Shown in pieces: positions 44,107 through 53,771 of a DNA stretch of 64,000 nucleotides. Each line of letters begins with the position of its first letter. Position 1 is the stretch's first letter. Origin of the DNA: Variovorax sp. PCZ-1 (GTDB lineage: Bacteria > Pseudomonadota > Gammaproteobacteria > Burkholderiales > Burkholderiaceae_C); NCBI RefSeq assembly GCF_018413605.1, contig NZ_JAHCDN010000002.1:612461-676460 (forward strand), in the 5' to 3' direction. Below the pieces are notes generated by a model that saw only the letters and a program-made list of their open reading frames with translations, was not told the origin of the DNA and ran no database searches. Position numbers and translations under genes: made by a program.

Positions 44107-44979
44107 TTAGGAAACAGCTTCTGCGGGCTGGCGCTGCAGCATAGCCAAAACGGAAGCGATTTTCGCGCGCAGCTCGCGGCGATCGCAGATGAAGTCGACA
44201 GCGCCCTTCTCCACAAGGAATTCAGCGCGCTGGAAGCCCTCCGGCAAGGTCTGGCGTACAGTGTTTTCAATCACTCGGGGACCGGCAAAGCCGATCAGAG
44301 CTTTAGGCTCAGCAATCACCACATCGCCTACAAAGGCAAAACCAGCACTGACACCACCCATGGTTGGGTCGGTGAGCACGCTGATGTAGGGCAGCCCTTT
44401 TTTGGCCAAGCGCGTCAGTGCAGAGTTGGTTTTGGCCATCTGCATAAGTGAGAGAAGGCCTTCTTGCATACGCGCGCCACCCGTAGCCGTAAAGCAAATA
44501 AAGGGCACTTTTTGCTCGATAGCGGTTTCCACGCCGCGCACAAAACGCTCACCGACCACTGAGCCCATGGAGCCACCCATGAAATCAAATTCGAAGCAAG
44601 CCACGACGACTTCTAAGCTATGGATTGCGCCACCCTTGACGATCAGCGCATCGGTTTCGCCGGTTTCTTCCATGGCTGCTTTTAAACGCTCCGGGTACTT
44701 ACGGCTGTCTTTGAATTTGAGCGCATCCACGGGGATGACTTCTTGACCAATATCGTATCGACCCTCTGGATCGAGCAGGCCATCCAGGCGGGCGCGTGCT
44801 GAGATACGGTGATGGTGGCTGCATTTGGGACAGACCATCAGGCTGTGCTCTAAATCGGTTTTGAAAAGCACAGTTTCGCAGCTTGGGCATTTCGTCCACA
44901 GACCTTCAGGAATGCTGCGGCGTTCGTTGGGATCAGTTTGCTCGATCTTAGGGGGCAGGAGTTTTTCTAGCCAAGACAT
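44107..44979 (-). CDS. accD: acetyl-CoA carboxylase carboxyltransferase subunit beta
   Basis: Zinc-containing subunit of the carboxyltransferase that makes malonyl-CoA for fatty-acid synthesis. The 290-residue protein starts [12 protein letters not shown] and has the C4 zinc ribbon at Cys31, Cys34, Cys50 and Cys53, followed by the crotonase-like fold '[21 protein letters not shown]' type oxyanion region and '[35 protein letters not shown]'. ATG at 44979 is preceded by GGAGA with good spacing. It follows trpA by 19 bases in the same operon. Confidence 0.97.
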   Translation of the reverse strand: MSWLEKLLPPKIEQTDPNERRSIPEGLWTKCPSCETVLFKTDLEHSLMVCPKCSHHHRISARARLDGLLDPEGRYDIGQEVIPVDALKFKDSRKYPERLKAAMEETGETDALIVKGGAIHSLEVVVACFEFDFMGGSMGSVVGERFVRGVETAIEQKVPFICFTATGGARMQEGLLSLMQMAKTNSALTRLAKKGLPYISVLTDPTMGGVSAGFAFVGDVVIAEPKALIGFAGPRVIENTVRQTLPEGFQRAEFLVEKGAVDFICDRRELRAKIASVLAMLQRQPAEAVS

Positions 44980-44998
44980 ATCAGTCTCCAAAGGTGTT

Positions 44999-45808
44999 TC
45001 AAGAGTCTAGCGCACTACGGATATCGCGTAAAAATTGAGCAGCTGCGGATGCCACTTTTTCATGCGGCTGATCCTCGATCAGCTGAATCAAGCGGCTGCC
45101 GATCACCACCGCATCGCTCACGGCGGCGACTGCTTTCGCCGATGCTGCATCTCGGATGCCAAAGCCTACGCCAACGGGCACATTCACGAACTGCTTGATG
45201 CGTGGCACGGCTTGCGCTACCGCGTCAGTATCCAAGGCGCCAGAACCCGTCACACCTTTGAGCGAGACGTAATACACATAGCCGCTGGCGAGCTCGCCGA
45301 CGAGCTTCATGCGCTTTTCGGTGGAGGTAGGGGCGAGGAGGAAGATTAAATCCAAGCCATTGGCTTTGAGCTTGCTGGCAAACTCGGTGCATTCTTCCGG
45401 GGGGTAGTCGACGATTAGCACGCCATCCACGCCCGCTGCCGACGCGTCGCGGATGAAGGCGTCTTCGCCGTGTTTGAGGTCATAGCGCTCCACCGGATTG
45501 GCATAGCCCATGAGCACAACGGGTGTACTCGCATCCTTGGCGCGGAAGGTCTTGACCATATCCAGCACTTGCGTCATACCGATGCCCAGTGCCAACGCGC
45601 GATCGCCAGCTTTTTGGATCACGGGGCCGTCTGCGGATGGATCAGAGAAGGGCACACCCAGCTCAATGATGTCGGCTCCTGCACCGACCATGGCATGCAT
45701 CAAATCAGGCGTGATATCGCGATAGGGAAAGCCGGCTGTGACGTAGGGAATCAGCGCCTGGCGGTTTTGCGCTTTCAAAGCGGCCATACATGAGGAAATT
45801 CTGCTCAT
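44999..45808 (-). CDS. trpA: tryptophan synthase alpha subunit
   Basis: Cleaves indole-3-glycerol phosphate to indole and glyceraldehyde 3-phosphate. The 269-residue TIM barrel has '[47 protein letters not shown]' with the catalytic glutamate in [10 protein letters not shown], '[14 protein letters not shown]' with the catalytic aspartate, and '[13 protein letters not shown]' for the phosphate site. The start overlaps the trpB stop by 4 bases (ATGA type). Confidence 0.97.
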   Translation of the reverse strand: MSRISSCMAALKAQNRQALIPYVTAGFPYRDITPDLMHAMVGAGADIIELGVPFSDPSADGPVIQKAGDRALALGIGMTQVLDMVKTFRAKDASTPVVLMGYANPVERYDLKHGEDAFIRDASAAGVDGVLIVDYPPEECTEFASKLKANGLDLIFLLAPTSTEKRMKLVGELASGYVYYVSLKGVTGSGALDTDAVAQAVPRIKQFVNVPVGVGFGIRDAASAKAVAAVSDAVVIGSRLIQLIEDQPHEKVASAAAQFLRDIRSALDS

Positions 45809-47073
45809 CGCTTGAACTCCACAACCTGACCGCCTTTGACGGATTCACCTCGGCAGGATGGGCGGCAATAAAAGTCTGCACCTGAGAGATCAGCCACCGT
45901 GCCAATGTCTTTGTCACCTCGACCAGAGAGGTTCACGAGAATGGATTGATCCGGGCGCATGGTTTTCGCCATCTTCATCGCTTGTGCCACTGCATGACTG
46001 GATTCCAGCGCAGGAATGATGCCTTCGGTGCGGCAGAGGTAATGAAAAGCGTCCAGAGCCTCTTTGTCTGTGATGCCGACATATTCTGCGCGCTTCGTGT
46101 CAGATAACCATGCATGCTCAGGCCCCACGCCGGGGTAGTCCAAACCAGCGCTCACGGAATGCGTTTCAATGATTTGGCCGTTATCGTCTTGTAGCACATA
46201 GGTGCGGTTGCCGTGCAACACGCCTGGCTGGCCGCGCTGGATTGAAGCGCTGTGTTTGCCGCTGTCCAAGCCTTCGCCGGCCGCCTCCACGCCAATCAGG
46301 CGTGTGTTTTCAAACGGAATATAGGGATGAAAAATCCCCATCGCATTGCTGCCGCCGCCCACGCAAGCGATCACGGCATCAGGCTGTTTGTCACTACCTA
46401 AATGCTTAGGCATTTGCTCAATGCATTCCTTGCCAATGATGCTCTGGAAATCGCGCACCATCATGGGATAAGGATGCGGGCCGGCCACCGTGCCGATGAT
46501 GTAGAAGGTATTGTCCACGTTCGCCACCCAGTCGCGCATCGCTTCATTCAAAGCGTCTTTGAGGGTTTTGCTGCCTGATTCGACTGGGATCACAGTTGCG
46601 CCCAAGAGCTTCATGCGGTAGACGTTGGGTGATTGGCGCTTCACATCCACAGAGCCCATGTAGACCACGCATTCTAGGCCGTAACGTGCGCAGATCGTGG
46701 CTGTGGCCACGCCGTGCTGGCCAGCGCCTGTCTCAGCGATCACACGAGGCTTGCCCATGCGCTTGGCGAGCAGGGCTTGGCCAATCGTGTTGTTGACCTT
46801 GTGTGCGCCAGTGTGATTCAAATCCTCACGCTTCAAGTAGATTTGTGCACCACCCATTTCACGGCTCATGCGAGCTGCATGATAAATCGGGGAAGGGCGG
46901 CCAACGAAATGCGCCAGCTCGTAGTTGAATTCACGAATGAATTCAGGGTCGTTTTGATAATGCGCGTAGGCCTCTTTCAGCTCTTCAATCGCATGGGACA
47001 AAGTTTCGGAGACGAAATTGCCGCCGTATTTGCCGAAGTGACCATTTTGGTCGGGGTATGCATAAGGTTTCAC
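45805..47073 (-). CDS. trpB: tryptophan synthase beta subunit
   Basis: PLP enzyme that condenses indole and serine to tryptophan. The 422-residue protein has the PLP lysine in '[11 protein letters not shown]', '[12 protein letters not shown]', '[12 protein letters not shown]' (phosphate cup) and 'NLSGRGDKD'. GTG at 47073 is chosen: it lies 4 bases after the trpF stop and gives the usual short lead-in [17 protein letters not shown]. The longer open frame runs back into trpF. Confidence 0.97.
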   Translation of the reverse strand: MKPYAYPDQNGHFGKYGGNFVSETLSHAIEELKEAYAHYQNDPEFIREFNYELAHFVGRPSPIYHAARMSREMGGAQIYLKREDLNHTGAHKVNNTIGQALLAKRMGKPRVIAETGAGQHGVATATICARYGLECVVYMGSVDVKRQSPNVYRMKLLGATVIPVESGSKTLKDALNEAMRDWVANVDNTFYIIGTVAGPHPYPMMVRDFQSIIGKECIEQMPKHLGSDKQPDAVIACVGGGSNAMGIFHPYIPFENTRLIGVEAAGEGLDSGKHSASIQRGQPGVLHGNRTYVLQDDNGQIIETHSVSAGLDYPGVGPEHAWLSDTKRAEYVGITDKEALDAFHYLCRTEGIIPALESSHAVAQAMKMAKTMRPDQSILVNLSGRGDKDIGTVADLSGADFYCRPSCRGESVKGGQVVEFKR

Positions 47074-47077
47074 AGCT

Positions 47078-47809
47078 TTAACTCTTGGAAAGGATCTCAT
47101 CGGCGCGGCGCACGGCGGCAATGAAATCGATGATCTTTTTCGGGTCTTTGAGACCTTTCTGAGTGCCCCCATTTGGAGCATCCAACTCAACACCCGAGCT
47201 CACGTCCACGGCCCAAGGCCGCACCAGCGTGATGCCGTCAATCACGTTTTGTGCGGTGAGCCCACCAGACAAAACGATCCGAGAGCTTGCGTTTATTTGT
47301 GGATGTGACCACGGTTGAGCTTTCCAATCAAAAGACTTGCCGCTACCTCCGAACCCTTCAGAATCAGCATCGACCAAAATGGCTTGCGCAGCGGCGTAGT
47401 CTGCACAGAATTTTACCAAGTCAAACGAAGCGGCGCTAGCCACGGGGATTCGTGCTGCGCGCATGAAGGCCTGACCCGCTGCTAAACATTGCTGAGGACT
47501 TTCATCACCATGAAATTGTAATAAAAATCGAGGTCTAGCCGGCATAGAATCTGCGCGAAGTGCTATCAAATTAGTAGTATCTTCATTCACGTACAACAGC
47601 ACAGGCGTGACGAACGCAGGCAGCCGTTGAGCGAGCTCGCACGCCCGCGCGTAGCTCACCGCACGTGGGCTCTTGGCATACAACACAAAACCAATCGCAT
47701 CCGCGCCTGCGTGGACAGCTGCATCCACATCTGCCTCACGCGTGAGACCACAAATTTTGATCCGCGTGCGATGAACGGGGCTGGAGGGGGCTTTCAAGGC
47801 ATCAGCCAT
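47078..47809 (-). CDS. trpF: phosphoribosylanthranilate isomerase
   Basis: Isomerises phosphoribosylanthranilate in tryptophan synthesis. The 243-residue (beta/alpha)8 protein has '[36 protein letters not shown]' with the catalytic cysteine, 'LLQFHGDES', the catalytic aspartate in '[20 protein letters not shown]', and '[11 protein letters not shown]'. Residues about 78-96 ([13 protein letters not shown]) come from a 58-bp repeat and share the LIAxRADSMP string with pepN. The segment falls between 'LLYVN' and 'LLQFHGDE', where length is near normal, so the repeat may have replaced part of a helix. ATG at 47809 overlaps the serC stop by 8 bases. Confidence 0.95.
   Translation of the reverse strand: MADALKAPSSPVHRTRIKICGLTREADVDAAVHAGADAIGFVLYAKSPRAVSYARACELAQRLPAFVTPVLLYVNEDTTNLIALRADSMPARPRFLLQFHGDESPQQCLAAGQAFMRAARIPVASAASFDLVKFCADYAAAQAILVDADSEGFGGSGKSFDWKAQPWSHPQINASSRIVLSGGLTAQNVIDGITLVRPWAVDVSSGVELDAPNGGTQKGLKDPKKIIDFIAAVRRADEILSKS
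47523..47577 (-). repeat. 58-bp palindromic repeat, copy B (inside trpF, in frame)
   Basis: Minus strand: CTACTAATTTGATAGC, TTCGCGCAGATTCTATG, CCGGCTAGACCTC and GATTTTT. It is in the same reading frame as the pepN copy. Confidence 0.85.
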
Positions 47810-48884
47810 GAGATTTCTCAAACTCCGCCAAATAGCTTACCAGCGCCTGCACACCCTCAAGCGGCATAGCGTTATAGATGCTCGCCCGCAATCCACCGAC
47901 GCTGCGGTGACCTTTGAGTTGGAGGAGGCCGCGCTCATCTGCTCCCTTCAAGAAAGGTACGTAGAGCTTCTCATCGGGCAAAAAGAAGGGCACATTCATG
48001 CGCGAGCGGAATGCCTTTTGCACTTTGGTTTTGTAGAAGTCTGAAGCATCGAGTGCGTCATAGAGTAGGGAGGCTTTCGTCGCGTTGTGAGCTTGCATCG
48101 CAGCCAAGCCACCACGTTTTTTCAACCACTGAAACACCAGGCCAGCAATATAAATCGCATAAGTCGGCGGTGTGTTGTACATCGAATCGGCCTTGCCTTG
48201 CACCGCGTAATTGAATACGTCTGGCGTGTAAGCCAGCGCACCTCCCAGCAAATCTTCGCGCACGATCACAATGGTGAGGCCTGCAGGCCCAATATTTTTC
48301 TGAGCACCACCGAAAATGAGGCCGTATTTGCTCACGTCCATCGGGCGCGAGAGGATCATCGACGACACATCGCTCACCAAAATTTGGTTGCCGATGTCAG
48401 GTGTGCCTTGAAATTCAACGCCATCTATCGTTTCGTTCTGGCAGATGTGCAAGTAGGCTGCGTTTGCGCTTTGCTTCCAGCTGGAAACGGCCGGAATATG
48501 TGTGAAACCATCCGCTTTAGCTGAGGCGGCAATATTCACCTTGGCAAACTTCGCTGCTTCCTGCGCTGATTTTTCACTCCAGGTGCCCGTAACGACGAAA
48601 TCAATTTCGCTTTTCCCGCGCAACATGTTCATCGGCACAATCGCGTTCTCCCCCAAGCCGCCGCCTTGCAGAAAGATCACTTTGTAATTTTCAGGAATTG
48701 CCAACAAAGAGCGTAAATCCGCCACGGCCCGCTCATAAATTCCAATGAATTCCGGCCCCCGGTGACTCATCTCCATCACGCTCATGCCACTGCCTTGCCA
48801 ATCCAGCATTTCTTCTGAGGCTATTTGCAAGACTTCTTGCGGCAACATGGCCGGGCCGGCACTGAAATTATGAACACGAGGCAT
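47802..48884 (-). CDS. serC: phosphoserine aminotransferase
   Basis: PLP enzyme of serine (and pyridoxal phosphate) synthesis. The 360-residue class V aminotransferase has '[16 protein letters not shown]', '[10 protein letters not shown]', '[18 protein letters not shown]', the PLP lysine in '[14 protein letters not shown]' and '[18 protein letters not shown]' (as in 'LKGHRSVGG'). ATG at 48884 with AAGGAA upstream is preferred to the longer frame from 48917. It leads the operon serC-trpF-trpB-trpA-accD; serine is the co-substrate of TrpB. Confidence 0.96.
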   Translation of the reverse strand: MPRVHNFSAGPAMLPQEVLQIASEEMLDWQGSGMSVMEMSHRGPEFIGIYERAVADLRSLLAIPENYKVIFLQGGGLGENAIVPMNMLRGKSEIDFVVTGTWSEKSAQEAAKFAKVNIAASAKADGFTHIPAVSSWKQSANAAYLHICQNETIDGVEFQGTPDIGNQILVSDVSSMILSRPMDVSKYGLIFGGAQKNIGPAGLTIVIVREDLLGGALAYTPDVFNYAVQGKADSMYNTPPTYAIYIAGLVFQWLKKRGGLAAMQAHNATKASLLYDALDASDFYKTKVQKAFRSRMNVPFFLPDEKLYVPFLKGADERGLLQLKGHRSVGGLRASIYNAMPLEGVQALVSYLAEFEKSHG

Positions 48885-48910
48885 CGAAAATTCCTTATCT
48901 TTATCTACAT

Positions 48911-48939
48911 TTGACATTATCGCCGTGCATTACAATACA
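48911..48939 (+). promoter_or_regulatory. putative promoter of tRNA-Ser
   Basis: A perfect TTGACA at 48911-48916 is followed by TACAAT at 48931-48936 (spacing 14, short) or AATACA at 48934-48939 (spacing 17). It points to the tRNA gene 26-34 bases downstream and is divergent from serC. Confidence 0.45.
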
Positions 48940-48964
48940 GTCTGAACAAATCGCACCGGCTTCA

Positions 48965-49054
<90 letters not shown>

Positions 49055-49084
49055 CTGAATTTTCGTAACTCGTTGATTCAGTTA

Positions 49085-49112
49085 AAAAAATCCACCGCTC
49101 GGTGGATTTTTT
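49085..49112 (+). terminator. rho-independent terminator after tRNA-Ser
   Basis: TCCACC-GCTC-GGTGGA stem flanked by an A-run on the left and TTTTTT on the right, about 30 bases after the tRNA. Confidence 0.85.
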
Positions 49113-49267
49113 GTTTCCAATATGCATTTCGTTATGCATTTCTCATTGCGATAGCAAGAGATGAAATGCGAGAACATGCGAGCATTACGCCTGCACAGCG
49201 TAGCGAAAGTGACTCAAGGCCATGAGCGAAAATAATGTGTGGCAGTGTGTGCTGTCAAGGAGACCAA
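49113..49267. other. intergenic stretch at the start of the metal island
   Basis: Contains a short direct repeat TATGCATTTC (twice, about 49121-49142) and a loose inverted repeat GCATTT/AAATGC. No gene is seen. It is where an integration scar might lie, but I see no duplicated tRNA end in the window. Confidence 0.35.
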
Positions 49268-49927
49268 ATGACAAAAGTCAGTGCAGCAAAAACCACCTAC
49301 AAGTATCTTGGACAGAATGGCGAGGGCTTGCTGCGTTTGCGCAGTGACAAAGAGGCGCTGCTCGTTAGTGGCACGTTGTATGCGGCATCAACACCGAAGA
49401 AGCCAACTGTTGGTAAAACCAAAGTGGCATTGGTTGCCCTCAAAACTTCACCAAACTACACCAAGGCAGAGTCCGACCAGCGATTCACCGTCATCACCAG
49501 TACAGACGAACGATTGCGCGTCGTTGGGCAAGTAGTAGCTCGGGAATTGGTCACCAATGTCACGCGACAGCTTGGTTGGCCAGCGGCTCGAAAGGCTGAG
49601 GCTAGCGAAGCTACGGCTGCGACGCCTGCCAAGAAGATCAGAGGCGGCAAGAAGCCCAGCGGCGATGTGTTGCTTAAAGATGAGATTGTTCGCGTTAATG
49701 CCCTACTGAAACTTGAACACGATCCAGAGGTGCGGATGAAATACGTCTCGTACTTCATCGGCCAATCCGAGGGCAATCTGTACAAGAAGATCAAAGCCGG
49801 AACATTTCCAGCACCCTACACAAAGCCCGGTGGTGGTGCGTATTGGAAGCATTCGACATTGCTTGAGTACCAAGCCAAGACTGCTGAACCCAAACCAAAA
49901 ACAAAACGCAGCAAAAAGAAGGACTAG
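49268..49927 (+). CDS. hypothetical protein with AlpA-like helix-turn-helix C-terminus
   Basis: A 219-residue protein. The N-terminal half (about 1-110) is unrecognised. A linker rich in Ala, Lys and Gly (about 105-130) precedes a C-terminal part where 'YFIGQSEGNLYKKIKAGTFPAPYTKPGGGAYWKHSTLLEY' resembles the AlpA-type winged HTH of phage and integrative-element regulators. The tail is very basic. ATG at 49268 has AAGGAG 6 bases upstream (49256-49261), so this start is well supported. Its place right after tRNA-Ser, with AlpA-like features, suggests a remnant of an integrative element. Confidence 0.7.
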   Translation: MTKVSAAKTTYKYLGQNGEGLLRLRSDKEALLVSGTLYAASTPKKPTVGKTKVALVALKTSPNYTKAESDQRFTVITSTDERLRVVGQVVARELVTNVTRQLGWPAARKAEASEATAATPAKKIRGGKKPSGDVLLKDEIVRVNALLKLEHDPEVRMKYVSYFIGQSEGNLYKKIKAGTFPAPYTKPGGGAYWKHSTLLEYQAKTAEPKPKTKRSKKKD

Positions 49928-49980
49928 GCGCAGGGAACATGAGTGCAGTTGTTTGCTGATCACTAATCTAATTTCATCAC

Positions 49981-50268
49981 ATGTTCCACCAAACATCGGA
50001 GAAGCATGTGAAAACAACGAACGTCAAAGCCACCAAAAACCGCCATCACAGCGCTGTGACAGCCATGCCGTTGCAGTCACAGCAATCGCTTCAAAAATCG
50101 CAGCCCGCAGTAGCCTCAACAGAACAAAAAGCAATTGCTGCTACTCGGCGGCATAGACCCTCAAAAACAAGTGCCACTATGAGGATACCGCACGAGTTAC
50201 GCACACAGGTCGCGGCTCTAATTACCGCTTACCGCGAGCAGTACCGTAGTGATCCTGATTGTTGGTGA
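49981..50268 (+). CDS. small hypothetical protein, possible ribbon-helix-helix-like end
   Basis: Up to 95 residues; the first half is Gln/Lys/Thr-rich and low in complexity. The last 28 residues (MRIPHELRTQVAALITAYRE...) resemble the 'R-I-P-x-E-L-x-x-x-V-x-x-L-I' pattern seen in small DNA-binding proteins of mobile elements. A GTG at 50008 or an internal ATG may be the real start. It lies 53 bases after the AlpA-like gene. Low confidence that it is expressed. Confidence 0.4.
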   Translation: MFHQTSEKHVKTTNVKATKNRHHSAVTAMPLQSQQSLQKSQPAVASTEQKAIAATRRHRPSKTSATMRIPHELRTQVAALITAYREQYRSDPDCW

Positions 50269-50378
50269 AGTCGTGTGCATCACCCGGCAAACTGAACGCT
50301 GGGTATTAAATCCCTACAAATGAAGGCGTTTAGGCATCGCAAGTCATCTTACAAATGGCTATCGCATAGAATTACTGC

Positions 50379-50735
50379 ATGAGAAAAATGTGGCGCACCC
50401 TTCTGCTAATTGCACTATGCGTGCAAATGGCTTCGGTTGCGCTTGCTTCGTATGCGCAGTACACACCGCATGAGCACCATCATTCTCATTCAGAGGGTGT
50501 TGCATCATATGATGCGCACTTGGCTCATTCATCCGATCATAAAGCCAGCGTTGAACAGGCCGAATGCGGTGCTGAGCATCATCATTGCGCTGCATCTCAC
50601 CTCACCCCCTTACTGCAAACACGTGTGTCAGCGTCTGTAGACTCCCCGAGCCAAGTTTTTCACTTGAGTGCAGTGGCTGTTGACCCTACTGATTTAATCG
50701 CAAGTATTGAACGCCCCAAGTGGGCAACCGTCTGA
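50379..50735 (+). CDS. czcI: CzcI-like His-rich periplasmic protein
   Basis: A 118-residue exported protein: signal peptide 'MRKMWRTLLLIALCVQMASVALA', then a histidine-rich stretch (HEHHHSHSE, HSSDHK, CGAEHHHC) likely to bind metal, and the C-terminal 'IERPKW' typical of CzcI. CzcI precedes czcCBA in Cupriavidus and is thought to modulate the efflux system. It is the first gene of the RND operon here, followed by an 84-base gap that contains a terminator-like hairpin. Confidence 0.8.
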   Translation: MRKMWRTLLLIALCVQMASVALASYAQYTPHEHHHSHSEGVASYDAHLAHSSDHKASVEQAECGAEHHHCAASHLTPLLQTRVSASVDSPSQVFHLSAVAVDPTDLIASIERPKWATV

Positions 50736-50749
50736 TTTCAAAGCGTCTT

Positions 50750-50788
50750 TGACGATTTTTGCTGCGAAGAGCAGCTTCGTCATTTTTT
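50750..50788 (+). terminator. terminator- or attenuator-like hairpin between czcI and czcC
   Basis: TGACGA (50750-50755) pairs with TCGTCA (50777-50782), enclosing GCTGC-GAAGA-GCAGC, followed by TTTTTT (50783-50788). It would lower transcription of czcCBA relative to czcI. Confidence 0.6.
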
Positions 50789-50819
50789 CTTCACGCATGG
50801 GCTTTGTGCCCCTGATCAG

Positions 50820-52073
50820 ATGAACTCAATACTCCATTTCAAAGCATGGGGTTGTTTACTTGGCTTAGCAGTTATCAGCATATCTATAGCAGCTCAGGCA
50901 AGCGCAACCTCTCCCTCTAATACCGCTACTCAAAACATAAGCTTTAGCGAAGCACTTGAATCGGCTTGGCAACGTCATCCTTGGCTTCAAAGCGAGGCTA
51001 ACCGACGCGCTGAGCTGGCCGGGCGCAAGCTGCAAACTCAAGGTTTAACATCGGCTGCGCCCACCATCGGTTTGGCACACAGCACAGATCGCATAGGCAG
51101 CAATAATGGCTTGCGTGGCCTAGAAGTGGAAATCAGCGCGCCGCTGTGGAATGCTGGCCTGCGCTCCGCCACACAAAGCCAAATCGAGCGCGATGAGCAG
51201 CGCTTTTTGCTTTCGGGGCAAGCGGCCAAGCTCAAGCTCGCCGGCGAGCTACGCGAGCTGTCCGCGCGCTTTGCTTTGGCACAATCGGATCAGCAGCTTG
51301 CCAAGCGCAAAGTCTCAGAGGCGAAGAGCCTAGCCGACGATGTAGCCAAGCGTGTGCGCGTTGGCGATGTGGCGCGTGTTGACAACCTCATGGCGCAAAG
51401 TGCTGTAACGCTCGCGCAAGGGCAGCTTGAAGCGGCACAAACGGAGCTGGTTGCGCTGCAAAGCCAATGGCAGACCTTGACGGGTTTGACAACAACACCA
51501 GTACCATTGCCTAACGCATTCTCTGCGCAAACCAGCGACCTAAGCAACCACCCGCAATTGCAGGAAGCGCAAGCCACGGTGAATGCAGTGCAGGCCAAGC
51601 TCGCCACCACGCTGGCAGATTCGCGCGACCCGATGGAAGTGGGCATCACCGCTACGCGCGAGCGATCCGCGAGAGGGAACCCGAATGAAACCAGCATGCA
51701 ATTCGCAGTGCGCATCCCTTTGGGTAGTGCCAGCCGCAATACAGCCAAAGCAGCCGCAGCGCGCGCTGAATTGGATGAAGCGCAAAATGCTCTTCAAGTC
51801 ACAGAGCGCCAATTGCAAGCTGAGCAAAGTACAGCGCGCGCGCAAGTGGCTTCTGCTCAACGCGCCCTAGCTCTTGCCGAGCAGCGCGCCAAGCTCGCTA
51901 CCGAAGCGCAAAGCTTGTACGCCAAAGCCTTCCGTTTGGGTGAGAGTGATCTGGTCACTCGCCTGCGCGCAGACAACGAAAAATTCGATGCTGATTTGGC
52001 ACTGAGCCGTGCTCAGCTTCAACTCCAACGTGCTCAATCGCAACTGCAACACAGCTTAGGGCTTCTGCCATGA
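50820..52073 (+). CDS. czcC: TolC-family outer-membrane factor of the RND efflux system
   Basis: A 417-residue outer-membrane channel subunit. It has a signal peptide (about 1-30, 'LLGLAVISISIAAQASA'), then the two repeated OEP domains rich in coiled coil and Ala/Gln ('SFSEALESAWQRHPWLQSEANRRAEL', 'LVALQSQWQTLTGL', 'ALALAEQRAKLATEAQSLYAKAFRLGESDLVTRLRA'). The R-x-G-E-x-D-L pattern near the end is typical of CzcC. The stop overlaps the czcB start (ATGA, 52070-52073). Confidence 0.92.
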   Translation: MNSILHFKAWGCLLGLAVISISIAAQASATSPSNTATQNISFSEALESAWQRHPWLQSEANRRAELAGRKLQTQGLTSAAPTIGLAHSTDRIGSNNGLRGLEVEISAPLWNAGLRSATQSQIERDEQRFLLSGQAAKLKLAGELRELSARFALAQSDQQLAKRKVSEAKSLADDVAKRVRVGDVARVDNLMAQSAVTLAQGQLEAAQTELVALQSQWQTLTGLTTTPVPLPNAFSAQTSDLSNHPQLQEAQATVNAVQAKLATTLADSRDPMEVGITATRERSARGNPNETSMQFAVRIPLGSASRNTAKAAAARAELDEAQNALQVTERQLQAEQSTARAQVASAQRALALAEQRAKLATEAQSLYAKAFRLGESDLVTRLRADNEKFDADLALSRAQLQLQRAQSQLQHSLGLLP

Positions 52074-53755
52074 AACGCTTCTCCTCTCTCACCAACACAC
52101 TGCGCATCTGCGCAATAACATTCTTGGCAGCTCTCAGCCTATCTACGCAAGCTGGCCCCGGTCATGACCACGGCGATGAAGCGCCCACTGCTACTGGCGC
52201 GGCCTCTCCGCGCGTGAGTACGCATTCTGATTTGTTTGAGCTTGTTGGGATCGTTGATCACAACAAGATGACGATCTATCTGGATCGTTTCAGCACCAAC
52301 GAGCCGATCACACAAGCTCAAATCGAGTTAGAAATTACACAGGATAAATCTCCGATCAAGCTCATTGCTAAAGCCGAGGCAGACGGAACATTCAGCGTGA
52401 CCAACGACTTACTGGAAAAGCCGGGTGCGTATGCTTTGAGCTTTACAGTGACAGCAGGTAAAGACACGGATTTGCTCGCTGGCGAGCTGAAAATTGGCGC
52501 AACTGTCTCAGACGCTGGACAGGCTCACGATCATGCTCACACAACCTCATGGTTGGCCTATGCAGGTTATGCCGCTGCTGCCATTGGTGCAGTATTCGTC
52601 GCTCTGCTTGCTTGGCGCTGGCAGCGGCGCAGGAAAATCGTCACCTTATCGGCCATTGCAACGGGTGCGATGTTCATCGCGATGATACAAGTACCCCAGA
52701 GCGCCATCGCCGGTCCCGGCCATGACCACGGCGATGCTGCGCCAGCGGCCAGCAGCAATGCGCCCAAGCGCTTGCCTGATGGCAGCGTATTTCTACCCAA
52801 GCCCAGCCAGCGCCAATTGTTGGTGCGCACCATACCAGTTAAGCAAGAATCTGCGCCGCAAACCGTTGAGCTGCTAGGCCGTGTGGTGGCTGATCCGAAT
52901 GCTGGCGGCAAAGTGCAGCCCACACAAGCTGGCCGGGTTGAGGCTGGAGCACGTGGCTTGCCCACGCTGGGTCAAGCCGTGCGTAAAGGCGAGGTTTTGG
53001 CTATCGTGCGCCCTACTGTGAGTGCGATTGAGCGTGCTAACCAAGGTGCGCAAAGCGCTGAGCTGCGTAGCAGTCTAGAGCTTGCTCGCAAGCGCTTGGC
53101 TCGCCTTGAGCAGCTAGAAGGCACAGTACCGCAAAAAGACATTGAAGCAGCGCGCGCTGAAGTGCAAAGCCTCTCTCAACGCGCTGCGCTTGTTGCGCCG
53201 AGCGTATCGACGGTGGAAAGCTTGGTTGCGCCCGTCTCTGGCGTGATCGCGGCCAGCAATGTGGTGGCCGGACAAGTGGTTGACGCGCGTGAAGTATTGT
53301 TTGAAATCATTGACCCTGCGCGGTTGATGGTGGAAGCCACGGCCTTTGATGCCAGCATCTTGAGCAATATCGCATCAGCGAATTTGGCCTTGCCACAAAA
53401 CCAAAATGCTGCGCTGCGCTTCAGTGGTGCGGGGCGTATGTTGCGTGAGGGTGCGATTCCCTTGCAATTTCGCACCACAGGCGCAACGGCCTTGCCATTG
53501 GCCGTGGGGCAACCCGTCAAAGTGATCGTGCATACCAAATCACAAACTCAGGGTTTCATCGTGCCCAATGCGGCAGTCGTGAAAAACCCCAGCAACCAAG
53601 ACATCGTGTGGGTGCATACCGGCGAAGAGCAGTTTGCGGCTCGCACCGTGCGCTGGCAGGCGCTTGATGGTGGCCGCGTCACGGTGGTCGATGGCCTCAA
53701 AGCAGATGAACGTGTAGTCACGCAAGGCGCAGCCTTGCTCAATCAAGTGCGTTGA
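52070..53755 (+). CDS. czcB: RND periplasmic adaptor with extra N-terminal metal-binding domain
   Basis: A 561-residue adaptor, well above the roughly 400-520 usual for CzcB. Signal peptide about 1-28; AGPGHDHGDEAP (28-39) and a beta-rich domain to about 155; HDHAH; a membrane span about 160-182 followed by RWQRRRK; a second span about 190-212; then AGPGHDHGDAAP again and the adaptor proper, with 'VVADPNAGGKVQPTQAGRVE' (barrel-sandwich), a coiled hairpin about 320-370 and 'VAPVSGVIAASNVVAGQVVDAREVLFEIIDP'. The duplicated GPGHDHGD box probably binds metal. It links CzcA to CzcC. Confidence 0.88.
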   Translation: MKRFSSLTNTLRICAITFLAALSLSTQAGPGHDHGDEAPTATGAASPRVSTHSDLFELVGIVDHNKMTIYLDRFSTNEPITQAQIELEITQDKSPIKLIAKAEADGTFSVTNDLLEKPGAYALSFTVTAGKDTDLLAGELKIGATVSDAGQAHDHAHTTSWLAYAGYAAAAIGAVFVALLAWRWQRRRKIVTLSAIATGAMFIAMIQVPQSAIAGPGHDHGDAAPAASSNAPKRLPDGSVFLPKPSQRQLLVRTIPVKQESAPQTVELLGRVVADPNAGGKVQPTQAGRVEAGARGLPTLGQAVRKGEVLAIVRPTVSAIERANQGAQSAELRSSLELARKRLARLEQLEGTVPQKDIEAARAEVQSLSQRAALVAPSVSTVESLVAPVSGVIAASNVVAGQVVDAREVLFEIIDPARLMVEATAFDASILSNIASANLALPQNQNAALRFSGAGRMLREGAIPLQFRTTGATALPLAVGQPVKVIVHTKSQTQGFIVPNAAVVKNPSNQDIVWVHTGEEQFAARTVRWQALDGGRVTVVDGLKADERVVTQGAALLNQVR

Positions 53756-53771
53756 ACAGAGAAAGCCATCT

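Noticed and set aside
50101..50160. CGGCGGCATAGAC near the small hypothetical gene as a degenerate repeat copy
   Set aside because: No GCTAT/ATAGC hairpin or GCGCAG block in the expected place.
52100..52150. Similarity of the czcB signal-peptide DNA (CTGCGCAATAACATT) to repeat copy F
   Set aside because: The match covers only about 15-20 bases and lacks the flanking hairpin and GCCGGC core; both encode signal peptides, so convergence is enough to explain it.
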